39,386 nucleotides of DNA from CAZUXE01 sp964624585 (GCA_964624585.1 CAZUXE010000014.1:1-39386), one strand, 5' to 3'; counted from the first letter of the stretch, positions 16,035 through 25,217 are shown. Numbers and translations: made by a program. Notes: generated from the letters alone by a model not told the origin.

Positions 16035-17151
16035 CGCGGGTCACTTTCACTATTGCTTCTTTGAATCTTCAGAAACTTTTATATATAATCAACTTAAAAT
16101 GCTGCAAAAATACCGTCCCGTAGCTATATCCCTAATTAGCAAAAACCTGCATAAAAAGTCTTTGAAAAACGGTTCCCTATACGACGTTGGTTTCCGCTTG
16201 CCACGTTCTGGAATGCAATTCATTCAGCCCTTTAGATATTACGCGTTGAAGCTTGCAGCTGAATTATTTAAAAGGGAACAAATATCCTTACTTCACGCTC
16301 ATTTTGGAACATGGGGAAGCTACGTTCTTCCGCTAAAAAGAAAATTGAAAGTACCTATGTTAGTTACTTTTTATGGGCTTGACGTTTCACTACTCCCTAA
16401 AAAACACATATGGCGAAGCAGGTACCAAAAATTATGGGCTGAGACTGATTTAATTTTAGCCGAGGGACCATTTATGATATCAGCTCTTGCCAAACTAGGA
16501 GCGCCACCTAAAAAACTCAAGCTTCAACGAATTGGAATCCCAATTGAAAAGCTAGCTTTCACTCCGCCTTCCTCTTCAAGTAAACGACTAACTGCTTTAT
16601 GGGCAGGCAGAATGGTTGAAAAAAAAGGACTACTGGATGCCATTAAAGCCATTGCTTTACTAAAACAACTAGGTGCAGATATTGAACTGCGTATCGTAGG
16701 TAACGGAGAACAAAAAGAACAGGCTGAAACATTGGTAAGCAGGATTGGACTTACAAGCAGAGTCAAATTTTTAGGATTCCTTGACTACTCATCCTACCTT
16801 GAAGAATTCAGGTCAGCTGATTTCTTCATTGCCCCAAGCAAAACATCGACCTATGGAGAAACCGAAGGAGGAGCGCCAACAACTATCATTGAGGCTCAAG
16901 CAAGGGGGCTACCTGTTGTAGCTACAAAACATGCCGATATACCTTTCATACTACCCAAAGGATATCCCTATCTTGCACAGGAAAATAATCCTAAGAGTCT
17001 TGCAAGTACTGTACTCAGATTAATAGAGGATAAGAAGAGGTGGAATACTATTAGTAGAGAAAACCGCAGTTTTGTCAAGAAATATCATGATATCTCGGTA
17101 ACTATTGATACCCTTGAGGAATACTACGATAGCTTAGTCAAAAAGGATTAA
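16027..17151 (+). CDS. Family 4 (GT-B) glycosyltransferase
   Basis: A 374-residue GT-B glycosyltransferase. The N-terminal half has LLHAHFGTWGSYVLPL and LVTFYGLDVSLL. The C-terminal nucleotide-sugar domain has LWAGRMVEKKGLLDAIKAIALL, LRIVGNGEQKEQAETLV and the EGGAPTTIIEAQARGLPVVAT loop with its donor-binding Glu. ATG 16027 overlaps the acyltransferase stop by 8 nt; a longer frame opens at 15976 but would overlap far more. It probably elongates a surface polysaccharide or lipid-linked oligosaccharide. Donor and acceptor are unknown. Confidence 0.88.
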   Translation: MLNAGHFHYCFFESSETFIYNQLKMLQKYRPVAISLISKNLHKKSLKNGSLYDVGFRLPRSGMQFIQPFRYYALKLAAELFKREQISLLHAHFGTWGSYVLPLKRKLKVPMLVTFYGLDVSLLPKKHIWRSRYQKLWAETDLILAEGPFMISALAKLGAPPKKLKLQRIGIPIEKLAFTPPSSSSKRLTALWAGRMVEKKGLLDAIKAIALLKQLGADIELRIVGNGEQKEQAETLVSRIGLTSRVKFLGFLDYSSYLEEFRSADFFIAPSKTSTYGETEGGAPTTIIEAQARGLPVVATKHADIPFILPKGYPYLAQENNPKSLASTVLRLIEDKKRWNTISRENRSFVKKYHDISVTIDTLEEYYDSLVKKD

Positions 17152-17250
17152 GGTGAAACACAGAAAGCAGGTTGACGTGTATAATATGAGGAATGAAAAA
17201 CTAACTACCACAATTGCCATAAAACTCGAAAGCGAACTGACATAATACAT

Positions 17251-18570
17251 ATGCGGAAAAAGCTTAACAACAGAGAAGGCAGGAAAAAACGCCGTGGCGG
17301 ATTTCTAACTAAAGCTGCAAGCACATTTATTACTCTAGGTACAGGCGCTATACTTAATTTCTTCATAAACGTCGTCATGGCTCGCATCCTTGGCCCTACA
17401 GGTAAAGGAATCATAACACCCGCGCTTTCTGCTGCAACCATAGCTATCGCACTAGCAACACTTGGTCTAGATAATTCAACAGCTTTTTTCCTGGATACGA
17501 AAAGAGCACGCCCCCGCGATATTCTACTAACTTCGCTATCATTTGGTCTCTTTTCAGGAGTATTGGCATTATTGGGCGTACGATTTGTTTTAGAATTCTT
17601 AATCCCTGAAGCTACTCCTGCAGCCAGAACATTCTTTGCAATAGGGGTTTTCTTCACAGTGATATACACAATAACCCAAAGTGTTTTGCTCAGCCGAAAT
17701 AGAATCACCCTTATCAACTTGATAAAACTTGCGGGAGATATTGTACGTACCATTTTAGCTACTATTTTTTTATACAAACTCTGGCCTTCAGTTGAAGGTT
17801 TCGCATTCGCCTATATGCTTGCCCAGGCCATAAATTCAATTCTAGCTACATCCTTTGCGTTTACAGAAACAGGTATCAAAGGCGCTAGCATTAATTCCGG
17901 CTTTCTAGGCAAGGCTATTGGATTTGGAATTGCAGCATTTCTGGCAACACTTACCATCCAGCTTAATCGTCAGGTTGGAGTTTTGATACTAAAAGCTACC
18001 AAATCGGTTACAGAAACCGGAATTTATTCTCAGGCTCAAACCTTCAGCGCTCTTCTCCTACTTATCCCTCAAGCATTATCATTCGCACTTTACGGTGCAG
18101 TAGTTGGAGAAAAAGGAAAGGAAAAGTTTACTGCACGGGTAGTAAGACTCTCTCTATTCTTTATTTTAATTGCCAGCGTCGCTATAGGATTAATAGCCCC
18201 ATGGCTTATACCTTTTTTATTTACTGCGAAATTCACTTCATCAATACCCTATTTATGGGGTCTTTTGCCTGCCGTTGTAATATACACTCTTCCCCTACTG
18301 TACTCTTCACTACTGATGGCAAGCTGGGGAAAACCATGGCTAGTTTTTATAAGCAGTATAATTGGACTCACGCTTAATTGCGGAATCAACGTCGTATTTG
18401 TATCACGATTCGCCTCATGGGCTACAGTTGCGGCCTTCAATATCTCAGCGCTGGCCATGGCAGTCTTCTACACGGTAATTTTGATAAAACAAGGTGGTCT
18501 AAGCCTATCCGACATATTGATTCCAAAAAAGAAAGATTTTCAACTGTTGTTCAAAAGAAAGGTAATCTAA
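17251..18570 (+). CDS. Wzx-type polysaccharide flippase (MOP superfamily)
   Basis: A 439-residue integral membrane protein with about 12 hydrophobic segments. The first, after a very basic N-terminus (RKKLNNREGRKKRRGG), reads FLTKAASTFITLGTGAILNFFINVVMARILGPTGKGII, a typical start of Wzx/RfbX flippases. These move undecaprenyl-linked oligosaccharides across the inner membrane. It ends by overlapping the opposing glycosyltransferase by 4 nt. It is 99 nt after the previous gene, with no convincing promoter of the local type between them. Confidence 0.85.
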   Translation: MRKKLNNREGRKKRRGGFLTKAASTFITLGTGAILNFFINVVMARILGPTGKGIITPALSAATIAIALATLGLDNSTAFFLDTKRARPRDILLTSLSFGLFSGVLALLGVRFVLEFLIPEATPAARTFFAIGVFFTVIYTITQSVLLSRNRITLINLIKLAGDIVRTILATIFLYKLWPSVEGFAFAYMLAQAINSILATSFAFTETGIKGASINSGFLGKAIGFGIAAFLATLTIQLNRQVGVLILKATKSVTETGIYSQAQTFSALLLLIPQALSFALYGAVVGEKGKEKFTARVVRLSLFFILIASVAIGLIAPWLIPFLFTAKFTSSIPYLWGLLPAVVIYTLPLLYSSLLMASWGKPWLVFISSIIGLTLNCGINVVFVSRFASWATVAAFNISALAMAVFYTVILIKQGGLSLSDILIPKKKDFQLLFKRKVI

Positions 18571-19760
18571 CCAGAAACGAAACTCCGATATATCCTAGCC
18601 TCCAACTCTATTCTCTCAGGCCATGTTAAAAGTTTTCTCCGTCCATACTCTGCAGCTTGCTTTGCAAGTTTTTCCCTAAATTTTTCGTCTATCATAAGCC
18701 TAGTTACGCCTTGCGCACACCCTTCTAAATCATCGGTCTCATACAATAAACCGGTTTGTTGATGTTTTATAAGTTTAGATGTACAGCCTGTATTCAAGGT
18801 TACAATAGCTTTTCCCATTACAAGGGCTTCCAGCACCGTATTATTTAAGTTTGATAAATTTTGTGTTGCCAAAACAACACTTGCCTTTTTCAAAAAGTCA
18901 TACATCCTTTTGCGACTAACCTTTCCAAGAAGTTTCACATTAACGGAGATATTTAAGCGTTTTATAATTTTTTTCAAACGCGGCCGTTCGGGACCATCAC
19001 CTAGAATAATAAATTTTATATCCGGCAAGCTATGCCTGCATATTTCTGCAATATGCAACACTCTGTCAACACGCTTCCAGTCAACCAAACGACAAGCGGT
19101 AAGCACGTATGGGGAAACTCCTGAATTAGATTCGGACTCAAGAATAGAGGTCTCATAACCATTCATGAGAAACGAATACCTCTGTTCAGGAATTAAAAAC
19201 ATTTTTGTAACAAGATCTCCGCATGTTCCGTCATCGGTTATAATCAAATGTTCCGGAGGATGCCTTAGCAATGAAATGAGATCAAAATATAACTCTCGTC
19301 TTAACCCATTTTGCAACAAATCTAACGGTGCGCTTATCCCGTAAAGCCTGGATATAGAGGGTCTTGAAAGATAGGCGGCTGCCCTACGCTGGGCATAAAT
19401 TGATTCGGAAGAATGTCCCAGAACGAATGAAAATGATTGCCGTTCCTTAGCAGGGCGTTCTTTAAGCCAGTGCATAACCTGCCTGCTGAATTCCATTATT
19501 GCAGGCAAACGGTATGCGAAGGCTATTCCCGACTTTAAGATTGGTCTGTATTTTGCAAAAGGGTTTGAAGGTAAATGAACAAACCGAATTCGTCCTGAGA
19601 ACTGCGACTGAGGAAGGTGCGGCGCTGCTGGAGTAAGGTGAGTTACTTCAAATCCAGCCTTAAGCATAGCTTCAAGGCAATAAGCCTCCGATGGAGCGCC
19701 GCCTTTTTCACCCTGAGACCATACAGAAGGCCATGGCGATATGGAAAGTATCCGGTTCAA
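18567..19760 (-). CDS. Family 4 (GT-B) glycosyltransferase
   Basis: A 397-residue GT-B glycosyltransferase. The N-terminus ILSISPWPSVWSQGEKGGAPSEAYCLEAMLKAGFEVTHLTP is acceptor-side. The C-terminal domain has VLTACRLVDWKRVDRVLHIAEI, IKFIILGDGPERPRLKKII and LNNTVLEALVMGKAIVTLNTGC with its donor-binding Glu. The start codon is TTG with AAGGAAG close upstream. It lies 26 nt after fsa on the same strand, so it is probably the last gene of the recJ operon, although its job fits the converging glycan locus. Confidence 0.87.
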   Translation of the reverse strand: MNRILSISPWPSVWSQGEKGGAPSEAYCLEAMLKAGFEVTHLTPAAPHLPQSQFSGRIRFVHLPSNPFAKYRPILKSGIAFAYRLPAIMEFSRQVMHWLKERPAKERQSFSFVLGHSSESIYAQRRAAAYLSRPSISRLYGISAPLDLLQNGLRRELYFDLISLLRHPPEHLIITDDGTCGDLVTKMFLIPEQRYSFLMNGYETSILESESNSGVSPYVLTACRLVDWKRVDRVLHIAEICRHSLPDIKFIILGDGPERPRLKKIIKRLNISVNVKLLGKVSRKRMYDFLKKASVVLATQNLSNLNNTVLEALVMGKAIVTLNTGCTSKLIKHQQTGLLYETDDLEGCAQGVTRLMIDEKFREKLAKQAAEYGRRKLLTWPERIELEARIYRSFVSG

Positions 19761-19786
19761 ACTTCCTTCTTATCGGTTGCTACAGC

Positions 19787-20446
19787 CTAGTCTATTGAAA
19801 ATCCTGTCTTTGACCAATCGTCCATAAATCTTTTAAGGCCGATATCAGTAAGGGGATGGGCAAGCATCTGCCTGAAAACTTTTGCAGGCATAGTACAAAT
19901 ATCTGCTCCAACCTGAGCCGCTTGTAGAACATGTTCCGGATGCCTTGTTGAAGCAAAAATTATCTGTGTATCAATATTGTGAATATCATATATCTCTCTG
20001 ATTTTTGCAACCTCTTCCACGCCTTCGTGACCAATATCGTCAAGACGACCAACGAAAGGCGACACATACGCAGCTCCAGCATTAGCAGCCATCAGCGCTT
20101 GAAGGGGAGAGAACACAAGCGTTACATTAACGTCAATACCGTCTTCAAACAACATGGAAGTAGCCTTGAGACCTTCTGGCACACAAGGAATTTTAATAAC
20201 AATATGCTCCGATATCTTCACCAATGAAGATGCCTGCTTTACCATAGCAGCGGCATCTGTAGCGGTAACTTCTGCAGAAACAGGCCCCTGAACAACTTTG
20301 CATATTTGCTCCAAAAGTTCTCTGTAGTCGCCCCTGTCTTTTTCTTTAGCCAAAAGCGACGGGTTAGTGGTAACCCCATTTACAATCCCCCATGCGGTTA
20401 ACTCCTTTATTTCGTCTATATTACCTGTATCAAGATAAAGCTGCAT
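19787..20446 (-). CDS. fsa: Small transaldolase / fructose-6-phosphate aldolase-like protein
   Basis: A 219-residue TIM-barrel enzyme of the TalC/MipB/TAL-like group. Motifs are the N-terminal MQLYLDTGNIDEIKEL, VNGVTTNPSLLAKE, the Schiff-base lysine Lys85 in VIKIPCVPEGLKA, VNVTLVFSPLQALMAANAGAAYVSPFVGRLDDIG and the C-terminal ADICTMPAKVFRQMLAHPLTDIGLKRFMDDW. In most bacteria with this form it acts as transaldolase in the pentose phosphate pathway; which of the two activities applies cannot be settled by eye. Its ATG overlaps the truA stop in TAATG. Confidence 0.93.
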   Translation of the reverse strand: MQLYLDTGNIDEIKELTAWGIVNGVTTNPSLLAKEKDRGDYRELLEQICKVVQGPVSAEVTATDAAAMVKQASSLVKISEHIVIKIPCVPEGLKATSMLFEDGIDVNVTLVFSPLQALMAANAGAAYVSPFVGRLDDIGHEGVEEVAKIREIYDIHNIDTQIIFASTRHPEHVLQAAQVGADICTMPAKVFRQMLAHPLTDIGLKRFMDDWSKTGFSID

Positions 20447-21180
20447 TAATCCTCCTCGCAGTCTTTTTGATAATATACTTTAACCAAAACCAAGCCCTTT
20501 GCCGGAGCAGTTATCGTCTGAAAGGCATTGGCTGAACTAAATAATTGCGGAATATCGCCTATATCTATTTTCCCACGTCCACAATCTGTAATCACACCCA
20601 CTATACGCCTCACCATTTTATACAAAAATCCTCTTCCTTTTACATCAATTGTAATCTCATCACCACTTTTTTCAAGCCTTATTGAATCTACCGTAAGTAT
20701 TTTAGCATCCCCAATTCGGCAAAACTCTCCATAGTTATGACTCCCGGTCAACTGTATCGCCGCATCATCCATTCTAGATACATTTAGCTGATAGAGATAT
20801 TCCCAAACACGTGGAGAACGATACGGCGAACGAGCAATAACAATTTGGTAACGGTAATGCTTCAGAATAGCATCCCGACGAGCATCAAAAGAATCTGAAA
20901 CAGGCTCAATTGATTTCACATATAACGCAGGTGAGGATATTGAATTAATTGCCTTTTGAAGACTAGTAAGTTTCATGTTACCAAAATACTCAAAATCTGC
21001 AACTTGACCTATGGCATGAACACCGGTATCTGTTCTGCCTGCTCCTGTAATGCGAATTCTGTTTCCAGTGATTTGAAACAAGGCCGCCTCTATCTCCCCT
21101 TGCACCGTAAGTTTGTCAGGCTGAAGTTGCCATCCGAAAAAAGCGGAACCGTCATACTCTATTATCATCTTCAATTTCAT
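20446..21180 (-). CDS. truA: tRNA pseudouridine(38-40) synthase TruA
   Basis: A 244-residue enzyme that makes pseudouridine at tRNA positions 38-40. The family start MKLKMIIEYDGSAFFGWQLQP and the catalytic Asp51 in GAGRTDTGVHAIGQV are visible, followed by SFDARRDAILKHYRYQI and GRGFLYKMVRRIVGVI. The frame is open 49 codons further upstream, but those residues have no TruA character. The ATG at 21180 overlaps the previous stop as ATGA, which sets the start. Confidence 0.95.
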   Translation of the reverse strand: MKLKMIIEYDGSAFFGWQLQPDKLTVQGEIEAALFQITGNRIRITGAGRTDTGVHAIGQVADFEYFGNMKLTSLQKAINSISSPALYVKSIEPVSDSFDARRDAILKHYRYQIVIARSPYRSPRVWEYLYQLNVSRMDDAAIQLTGSHNYGEFCRIGDAKILTVDSIRLEKSGDEITIDVKGRGFLYKMVRRIVGVITDCGRGKIDIGDIPQLFSSANAFQTITAPAKGLVLVKVYYQKDCEED

Positions 21181-21881
21181 TTCAAAACCACAGCTGCAGC
21201 TAGACAAAAAACACAGGTAATAAGAAATCCCAACCCCGATTTTTTGGGTAGTAGTGTTCTTGAAGGAGCTTGCATCGTTTGTGCAGTATGGAAAACTTCG
21301 GCTATCGCCACAGGCACCTGCCTCCATTTACGTACCTTGGATAAGGATTCAAGGAAAAAAGGCGCCGAAAGCAGGGTTAGAGCCAAAACCTCACCTGTAG
21401 CAGGCGAACGAAATAGCTTCTCGGAAACCTCTGCCAATCCCCATACAAGTTCGTCACGTGTAGATATATGAAGCAAGAAAAAAGAAAAGAAAAGAGCCAG
21501 ACTAAATCTACCCCCTATAACCAAAGCATTATAAAACGCTCTCAGGTTTTCAGATGAGGAAAATAAAGCCTTACCCCATAAAGAATGCAGACCCGATGGC
21601 AAAAATAAAATCCAGTTAAAAACCAAACTTAACACAACCAAAGGAAACGATAATTTAAGGTATCTAACCCAGAATTTCCAGCCGGCTTTTCCTAAAACAG
21701 CAAGGAAAGCTACAAGTACCCCAACTGCAATAAACTCATAGGCTTGTGAGAGAAAAGGTACCAACATTATAAGTACTACAATTGCAGCAATAAGTGTAAG
21801 CGGCGATATCTGAGACAGCACTCCGCGTTTCGGATTACTGCTTTCCGAACGGTCAGAATAAGAATGCTCGCTATCAGACAT
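21177..21881 (-). CDS. EcfT/CbiQ-like membrane protein
   Basis: A 234-residue membrane protein with about five or six hydrophobic segments. The arrangement SPLTLIAAIVVLIMLVPFL, then YLKLSFPLVVLSLVFNWILFLPSG, then RFSLALFFSFFLLHISTRDELVWGLAEVSEKL, resembles the transmembrane component of energy-coupling factor (ECF) vitamin transporters. The cytoplasmic region that should couple to the ATPases (KVRKWRQVPVAIAEVFHTAQTM) is only loosely similar to the conserved Ala-Arg-Gly motifs. No ECF ATPase or substrate-binding gene is in the window. It overlaps pgeF by 8 nt and truA by 4 nt, so it is cotranscribed with RNA-modification and repair genes. Confidence 0.6.
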   Translation of the reverse strand: MSDSEHSYSDRSESSNPKRGVLSQISPLTLIAAIVVLIMLVPFLSQAYEFIAVGVLVAFLAVLGKAGWKFWVRYLKLSFPLVVLSLVFNWILFLPSGLHSLWGKALFSSSENLRAFYNALVIGGRFSLALFFSFFLLHISTRDELVWGLAEVSEKLFRSPATGEVLALTLLSAPFFLESLSKVRKWRQVPVAIAEVFHTAQTMQAPSRTLLPKKSGLGFLITCVFCLAAAVVLK

Positions 21882-22608
21882 GTTTAATTATTATTCCCCA
21901 GTTCCGTCCCTTACCTGGTTCACGACGATATGAATAAAAATGTCTTCTTGGATCACATCCTGTACATAAATCAAGAGAAGCTGCTTCAACTGCCCCTACC
22001 GAGTTCATGAGAAAACGATTAGCTGCACGTAAATCGAGAAAAAGTCCTTCTCTTTTCTTAGAAAAAAAGCGCTCAGCGTCAGGCCAAACACGCTTAAAAT
22101 CACGATACAAATCCTCACCAACCTTATAGCAACATCCTCCAATAGAAGGTCCCAAAGCGTAGTTTAAGTGGTGTGGACTGACCCCTAATTCCTTTTCCAC
22201 TTTTTCGATAAATCTGAGGGAAATTTTTGCAAGAGTTCCACGCCAGCCGGCATGAACAATTCCTATAAGCAAGGAGGTTTGCGACCAAATGAACAAAGGA
22301 ACACAGTCTGCAACACGTACCGTTAAAGCAAGCTCCGCTTGAGTTGTAAAGCATCCATCAGCTTCAACCTTCGCGGATGTATCAACCCTCACGATTTTAT
22401 CAGAATGGGTCTGCTCCATTACAACCATATTCTCTATTCCTAAAACCGATGCATGACGCTCTATATTGAAATTATGATCTACATCTTCTCCTGATTTTCT
22501 TCGTGTCGTGAACATGAGTTCAACTGAAGACAGTGGTTTGTAGTGGTAATAACGCAAACTGTTCTTTTTTGCCAAGTCCCATTTATAATTACGCATTTTG
22601 TTCTCCAT
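21874..22608 (-). CDS. pgeF: Polyphenol oxidase / purine nucleoside phosphorylase-like protein (PgeF/YlmD/YfiH)
   Basis: A 244-residue member of the multicopper-polyphenol-oxidase-like family (YfiH, YlmD, PgeF). The hallmark metal-site motifs are visible: VRVADCVPLFIW, GIVHAGWRGTL, GPSIGGCCYKVG and CTGCDPRRHFYSYRRE. Members have been linked to purine nucleoside cleavage and to removal of misincorporated L-Ser from peptidoglycan precursors. The start is ATG 22608, overlapping recJ by 20 nt; an internal ATG at 22596 would also be possible. Confidence 0.88.
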   Translation of the reverse strand: MENKMRNYKWDLAKKNSLRYYHYKPLSSVELMFTTRRKSGEDVDHNFNIERHASVLGIENMVVMEQTHSDKIVRVDTSAKVEADGCFTTQAELALTVRVADCVPLFIWSQTSLLIGIVHAGWRGTLAKISLRFIEKVEKELGVSPHHLNYALGPSIGGCCYKVGEDLYRDFKRVWPDAERFFSKKREGLFLDLRAANRFLMNSVGAVEAASLDLCTGCDPRRHFYSYRREPGKGRNWGIIIKHV

Positions 22609-24331
22609 GACTATGATTGATTATAAGGTCTCTGGCAAGCAACTGCGTTCTGCTCACCCCCCAGTAATCATCAGAAGACAAACGATAGGCCAAATCTAAA
22701 GCATTAGGACGTGCTGGCTCTAAGGAAAGGATTAAATCAGCTCCGCCGTACATAATTACGGGCAAGGTTACATTATCGCTTCTGACAGTAAATTTAATAT
22801 GATTGCGGCCAAAAACTCTGGGTGTTCCAACAACCTCAAGATTCCTAGAAGCAAAACAAGGAGCTTTGTTACCAATACCAAACGGTCTAAATTTATGGAA
22901 AAAGCTTTTAGTTTCTTCGCAAAGCTCATCAAGTTGAACTTCAGCGTCAAGAAACAATTTAGAAGCAAACACATCTTCAGAACAATCATCTGCGTATTTA
23001 TTTATCGCCAGCGTAAAATCTCTAAGCTTATGTTTTTCCAAAACTATCCCTGCTGCGGCTTCATGACCTCCAAAAGATGTTATGTTCTCTCTTACCGCTG
23101 AAAGCGCATCATGAAGATTAAAGCCTTTAACACTCCTACCCGATCCCTTAAGATAGGCTTCCTTGTCTGCAAACAAAATTGCCGGTCGGCCAAATGCCTC
23201 TACCAATCTCGAAGCAACAATACCTATTACACCCTCATGCCAACTTCGGTGATGACAAACTAAAACTCTAGGATTCATTTCGTTAATTTGCCGTTCAGCC
23301 ATTTGTTCTGCATCTTTAAGAATATGGGCTTCCACAACACGTCTTTGCTTGTTGAATTCGTCAAGCTGATAAGCAATAGCCTTAGCCTCAGCTTTATTGG
23401 ATGATAAAAGGAGCTTTAGCCCCAACTCCGCATTTGCCATTCTTCCAGAAGCGTTCAATCGCGGAGCAAGGCCAAAACCAACCGCTGTTGCGGTTATTGA
23501 TTTCTTACTGAGGTTGGCTGACTCAATTAAAGCCTGCAAGCCTATTTTTTTTGTCCGTGATATTTGTTCTAAACCTAAAGAGGCAAAAACCCTGTTTTCA
23601 TTTATCAAAGGAACCAAATCGGCGATAGTTCCTAATGCAACTAAATCAAGGTCTGCATTAAGCTCATCAAGCGATAAATTCAACTCTAGATATAGTGCTG
23701 TAAGAAGTTTATACGCTACGCCAACTCCGGCTAATTCTGAAAAAGGGTAGACGCTATCTGTTCTTTTAGGACAAAGCACAGCAACAGCACAAGGCAATTC
23801 ATCAGACGGTTCATGATGGTCGGTAATAATCAAGTCAATTCCACTCACCGACGCCTTCAGAGCCTCATTAACAGCTGTTATCCCGCAATCGACTGTAAGA
23901 ATGAGATTTGAAGCACTTTGATGGGCAACCTGAATCGATTTTTCAGATAATCCATAGCCATCATTCAGACGATGCGGAAGATAGGGTTGAGAATCTATTC
24001 CTAACCTACCCAGGCCTCGTATCATTAACGCTGCTGCCGTAATACCATCTACATCGTAGTCGCCATGTATGAGAATCTTTTCATTCTTCTCCCTAGCCAT
24101 AATCAGACGTTCTACCGCCCTATTCATATCAGGCATCCTGAAAGGGTCATGCAAATGCTCAAGGGATGGGTTTAGGAAATGTTCAACAGCTTGAGAATCG
24201 CGGTAACCCCGTTTCCATAAAATTAACGCCGGCAATGGCGGAATAGCAGCTTTTTGGGAAAATCGTGCCACCGCTTCACGTTCGTAAGCTTCGGTAATCC
24301 ATACATGTTTAGGTGGAGCAGGTTTAAGCAT
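22589..24331 (-). CDS. recJ: Single-stranded-DNA exonuclease RecJ
   Basis: A 580-residue DHH-family 5'-3' exonuclease for single-stranded DNA in repair and recombination. Metal-site motifs are HGDYDVDGITAA (Asp91, Asp93), Asp150-region VDCGITA and the DHH triad at residues 171-173. The DHHA1 domain carries GGHEAAAGIVLE, and an OB-fold region follows. The length is typical. It heads the overlapping operon recJ-pgeF-ecfT-like-truA-fsa-glycosyltransferase. Its own promoter overlaps the end of nadC. Confidence 0.95.
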   Translation of the reverse strand: MLKPAPPKHVWITEAYEREAVARFSQKAAIPPLPALILWKRGYRDSQAVEHFLNPSLEHLHDPFRMPDMNRAVERLIMAREKNEKILIHGDYDVDGITAAALMIRGLGRLGIDSQPYLPHRLNDGYGLSEKSIQVAHQSASNLILTVDCGITAVNEALKASVSGIDLIITDHHEPSDELPCAVAVLCPKRTDSVYPFSELAGVGVAYKLLTALYLELNLSLDELNADLDLVALGTIADLVPLINENRVFASLGLEQISRTKKIGLQALIESANLSKKSITATAVGFGLAPRLNASGRMANAELGLKLLLSSNKAEAKAIAYQLDEFNKQRRVVEAHILKDAEQMAERQINEMNPRVLVCHHRSWHEGVIGIVASRLVEAFGRPAILFADKEAYLKGSGRSVKGFNLHDALSAVRENITSFGGHEAAAGIVLEKHKLRDFTLAINKYADDCSEDVFASKLFLDAEVQLDELCEETKSFFHKFRPFGIGNKAPCFASRNLEVVGTPRVFGRNHIKFTVRSDNVTLPVIMYGGADLILSLEPARPNALDLAYRLSSDDYWGVSRTQLLARDLIINHSHGEQNA

Positions 24332-24336
24332 GTATC

Positions 24337-24364
24337 ATTTTAGTCTGGCTTCATTAAGTGTCAA
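24337..24364 (-). promoter_or_regulatory. recJ promoter, leaderless type, overlapping the nadC stop codon
   Basis: On the minus strand, TTGACA (24364-24359), 16-nt spacer, TAAAAT (24342-24337), 5 nt, ATG 24331. The TGA inside the -35 box is the stop codon of nadC. Confidence 0.8.
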
Positions 24365-25212
24365 ACCGCTGATATTTCTAAAGAAATATCCAAGGCCTTT
24401 GCTGAATGGGTAAGCGCCCCTACTGAAATGAAATCTACCCCAGTATCTGCAACTTTTTTCACCGTTGAGAGATTAATGCCACCTGAAGCCTCAAGCTCAA
24501 CTGTCCCAGCTACTATTTCGACAGCCTTACGCATAGTCTCAATACTCATATTATCAAGCATAATTCTATCTACCCCGTTGACCTCTAGCGCTTCTCTAAG
24601 CTGTTTTAGAGTTTTGCATTCAAGTTCTATCTTCAAACGACCTTGATACTGCAGGCAAGAATTAACGGCCTTGGATATGGAGCCAGCGGCAACAATATGA
24701 TTATCTTTTATCATAATCATATCATAGAGTCCCATTCGGTGATTTTCTCCGCCTCCTGCAACAACCGCATACTTCTCAAGGAGCCGCATACCAGGAGTGG
24801 TTTTTCGCGTATCTAATATTTTCGCTTTAGTGCCGTGAACTGCCTGAACAAATTCATACGTCAGACTGGCAATACCTGAAAGATGTTGAAGATAGTTAAG
24901 GGCGGTACGTTCCGCAATAAGGATACTGCTACTTACCCCTTTAATTTTTGCAAGTTCATCGCCTTTTTTTATCCTCGCACCGTCCTCGCAAAGAATTTCA
25001 AATTCAAGATTAGAATCAATCTGCAAAAAAACTTCTTTTGCCACCCTTATTCCGGCAAGCACACCTGCTTGTTTACACAGAATAACTCCCTGGGCCTTGG
25101 CATCACTTTCAACTGTTGCAAGCGTGGTTATGTCCCCTGTACCAATATCCTCAGCCAAAGCACGTTTGACATTCTCCCGAACAAAGGCTTCTAAGATTCC
25201 TGAATACTCCAT
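24361..25212 (-). CDS. nadC: Nicotinate-nucleotide pyrophosphorylase (quinolinate phosphoribosyltransferase)
   Basis: A 283-residue enzyme that turns quinolinate and PRPP into nicotinate mononucleotide in NAD synthesis, the step after NadA. Recognisable segments are ALAEDIGTGDITT, ERTALNYLQHLSGIAS, DTRKTTPGMRLLEKYAVVAGGGENHRMGLYDMIMIKDNH, and the phosphate-binding VDRIMLDN and LEASGGINLSTV motifs. The length is normal. It is transcribed divergently from uvrB and is followed at once by the recJ promoter. Confidence 0.96.
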   Translation of the reverse strand: MEYSGILEAFVRENVKRALAEDIGTGDITTLATVESDAKAQGVILCKQAGVLAGIRVAKEVFLQIDSNLEFEILCEDGARIKKGDELAKIKGVSSSILIAERTALNYLQHLSGIASLTYEFVQAVHGTKAKILDTRKTTPGMRLLEKYAVVAGGGENHRMGLYDMIMIKDNHIVAAGSISKAVNSCLQYQGRLKIELECKTLKQLREALEVNGVDRIMLDNMSIETMRKAVEIVAGTVELEASGGINLSTVKKVADTGVDFISVGALTHSAKALDISLEISAV

Positions 25213-25217
25213 TAGCT

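Noticed and set aside
17172..17245. TTGACG next to TATAAT and a 19-codon frame (17186-17245) before the flippase gene
   Set aside because: The two boxes are only a few bases apart, not 16-17, and the frame has no support beyond an ATG. The flippase promoter stays undefined.
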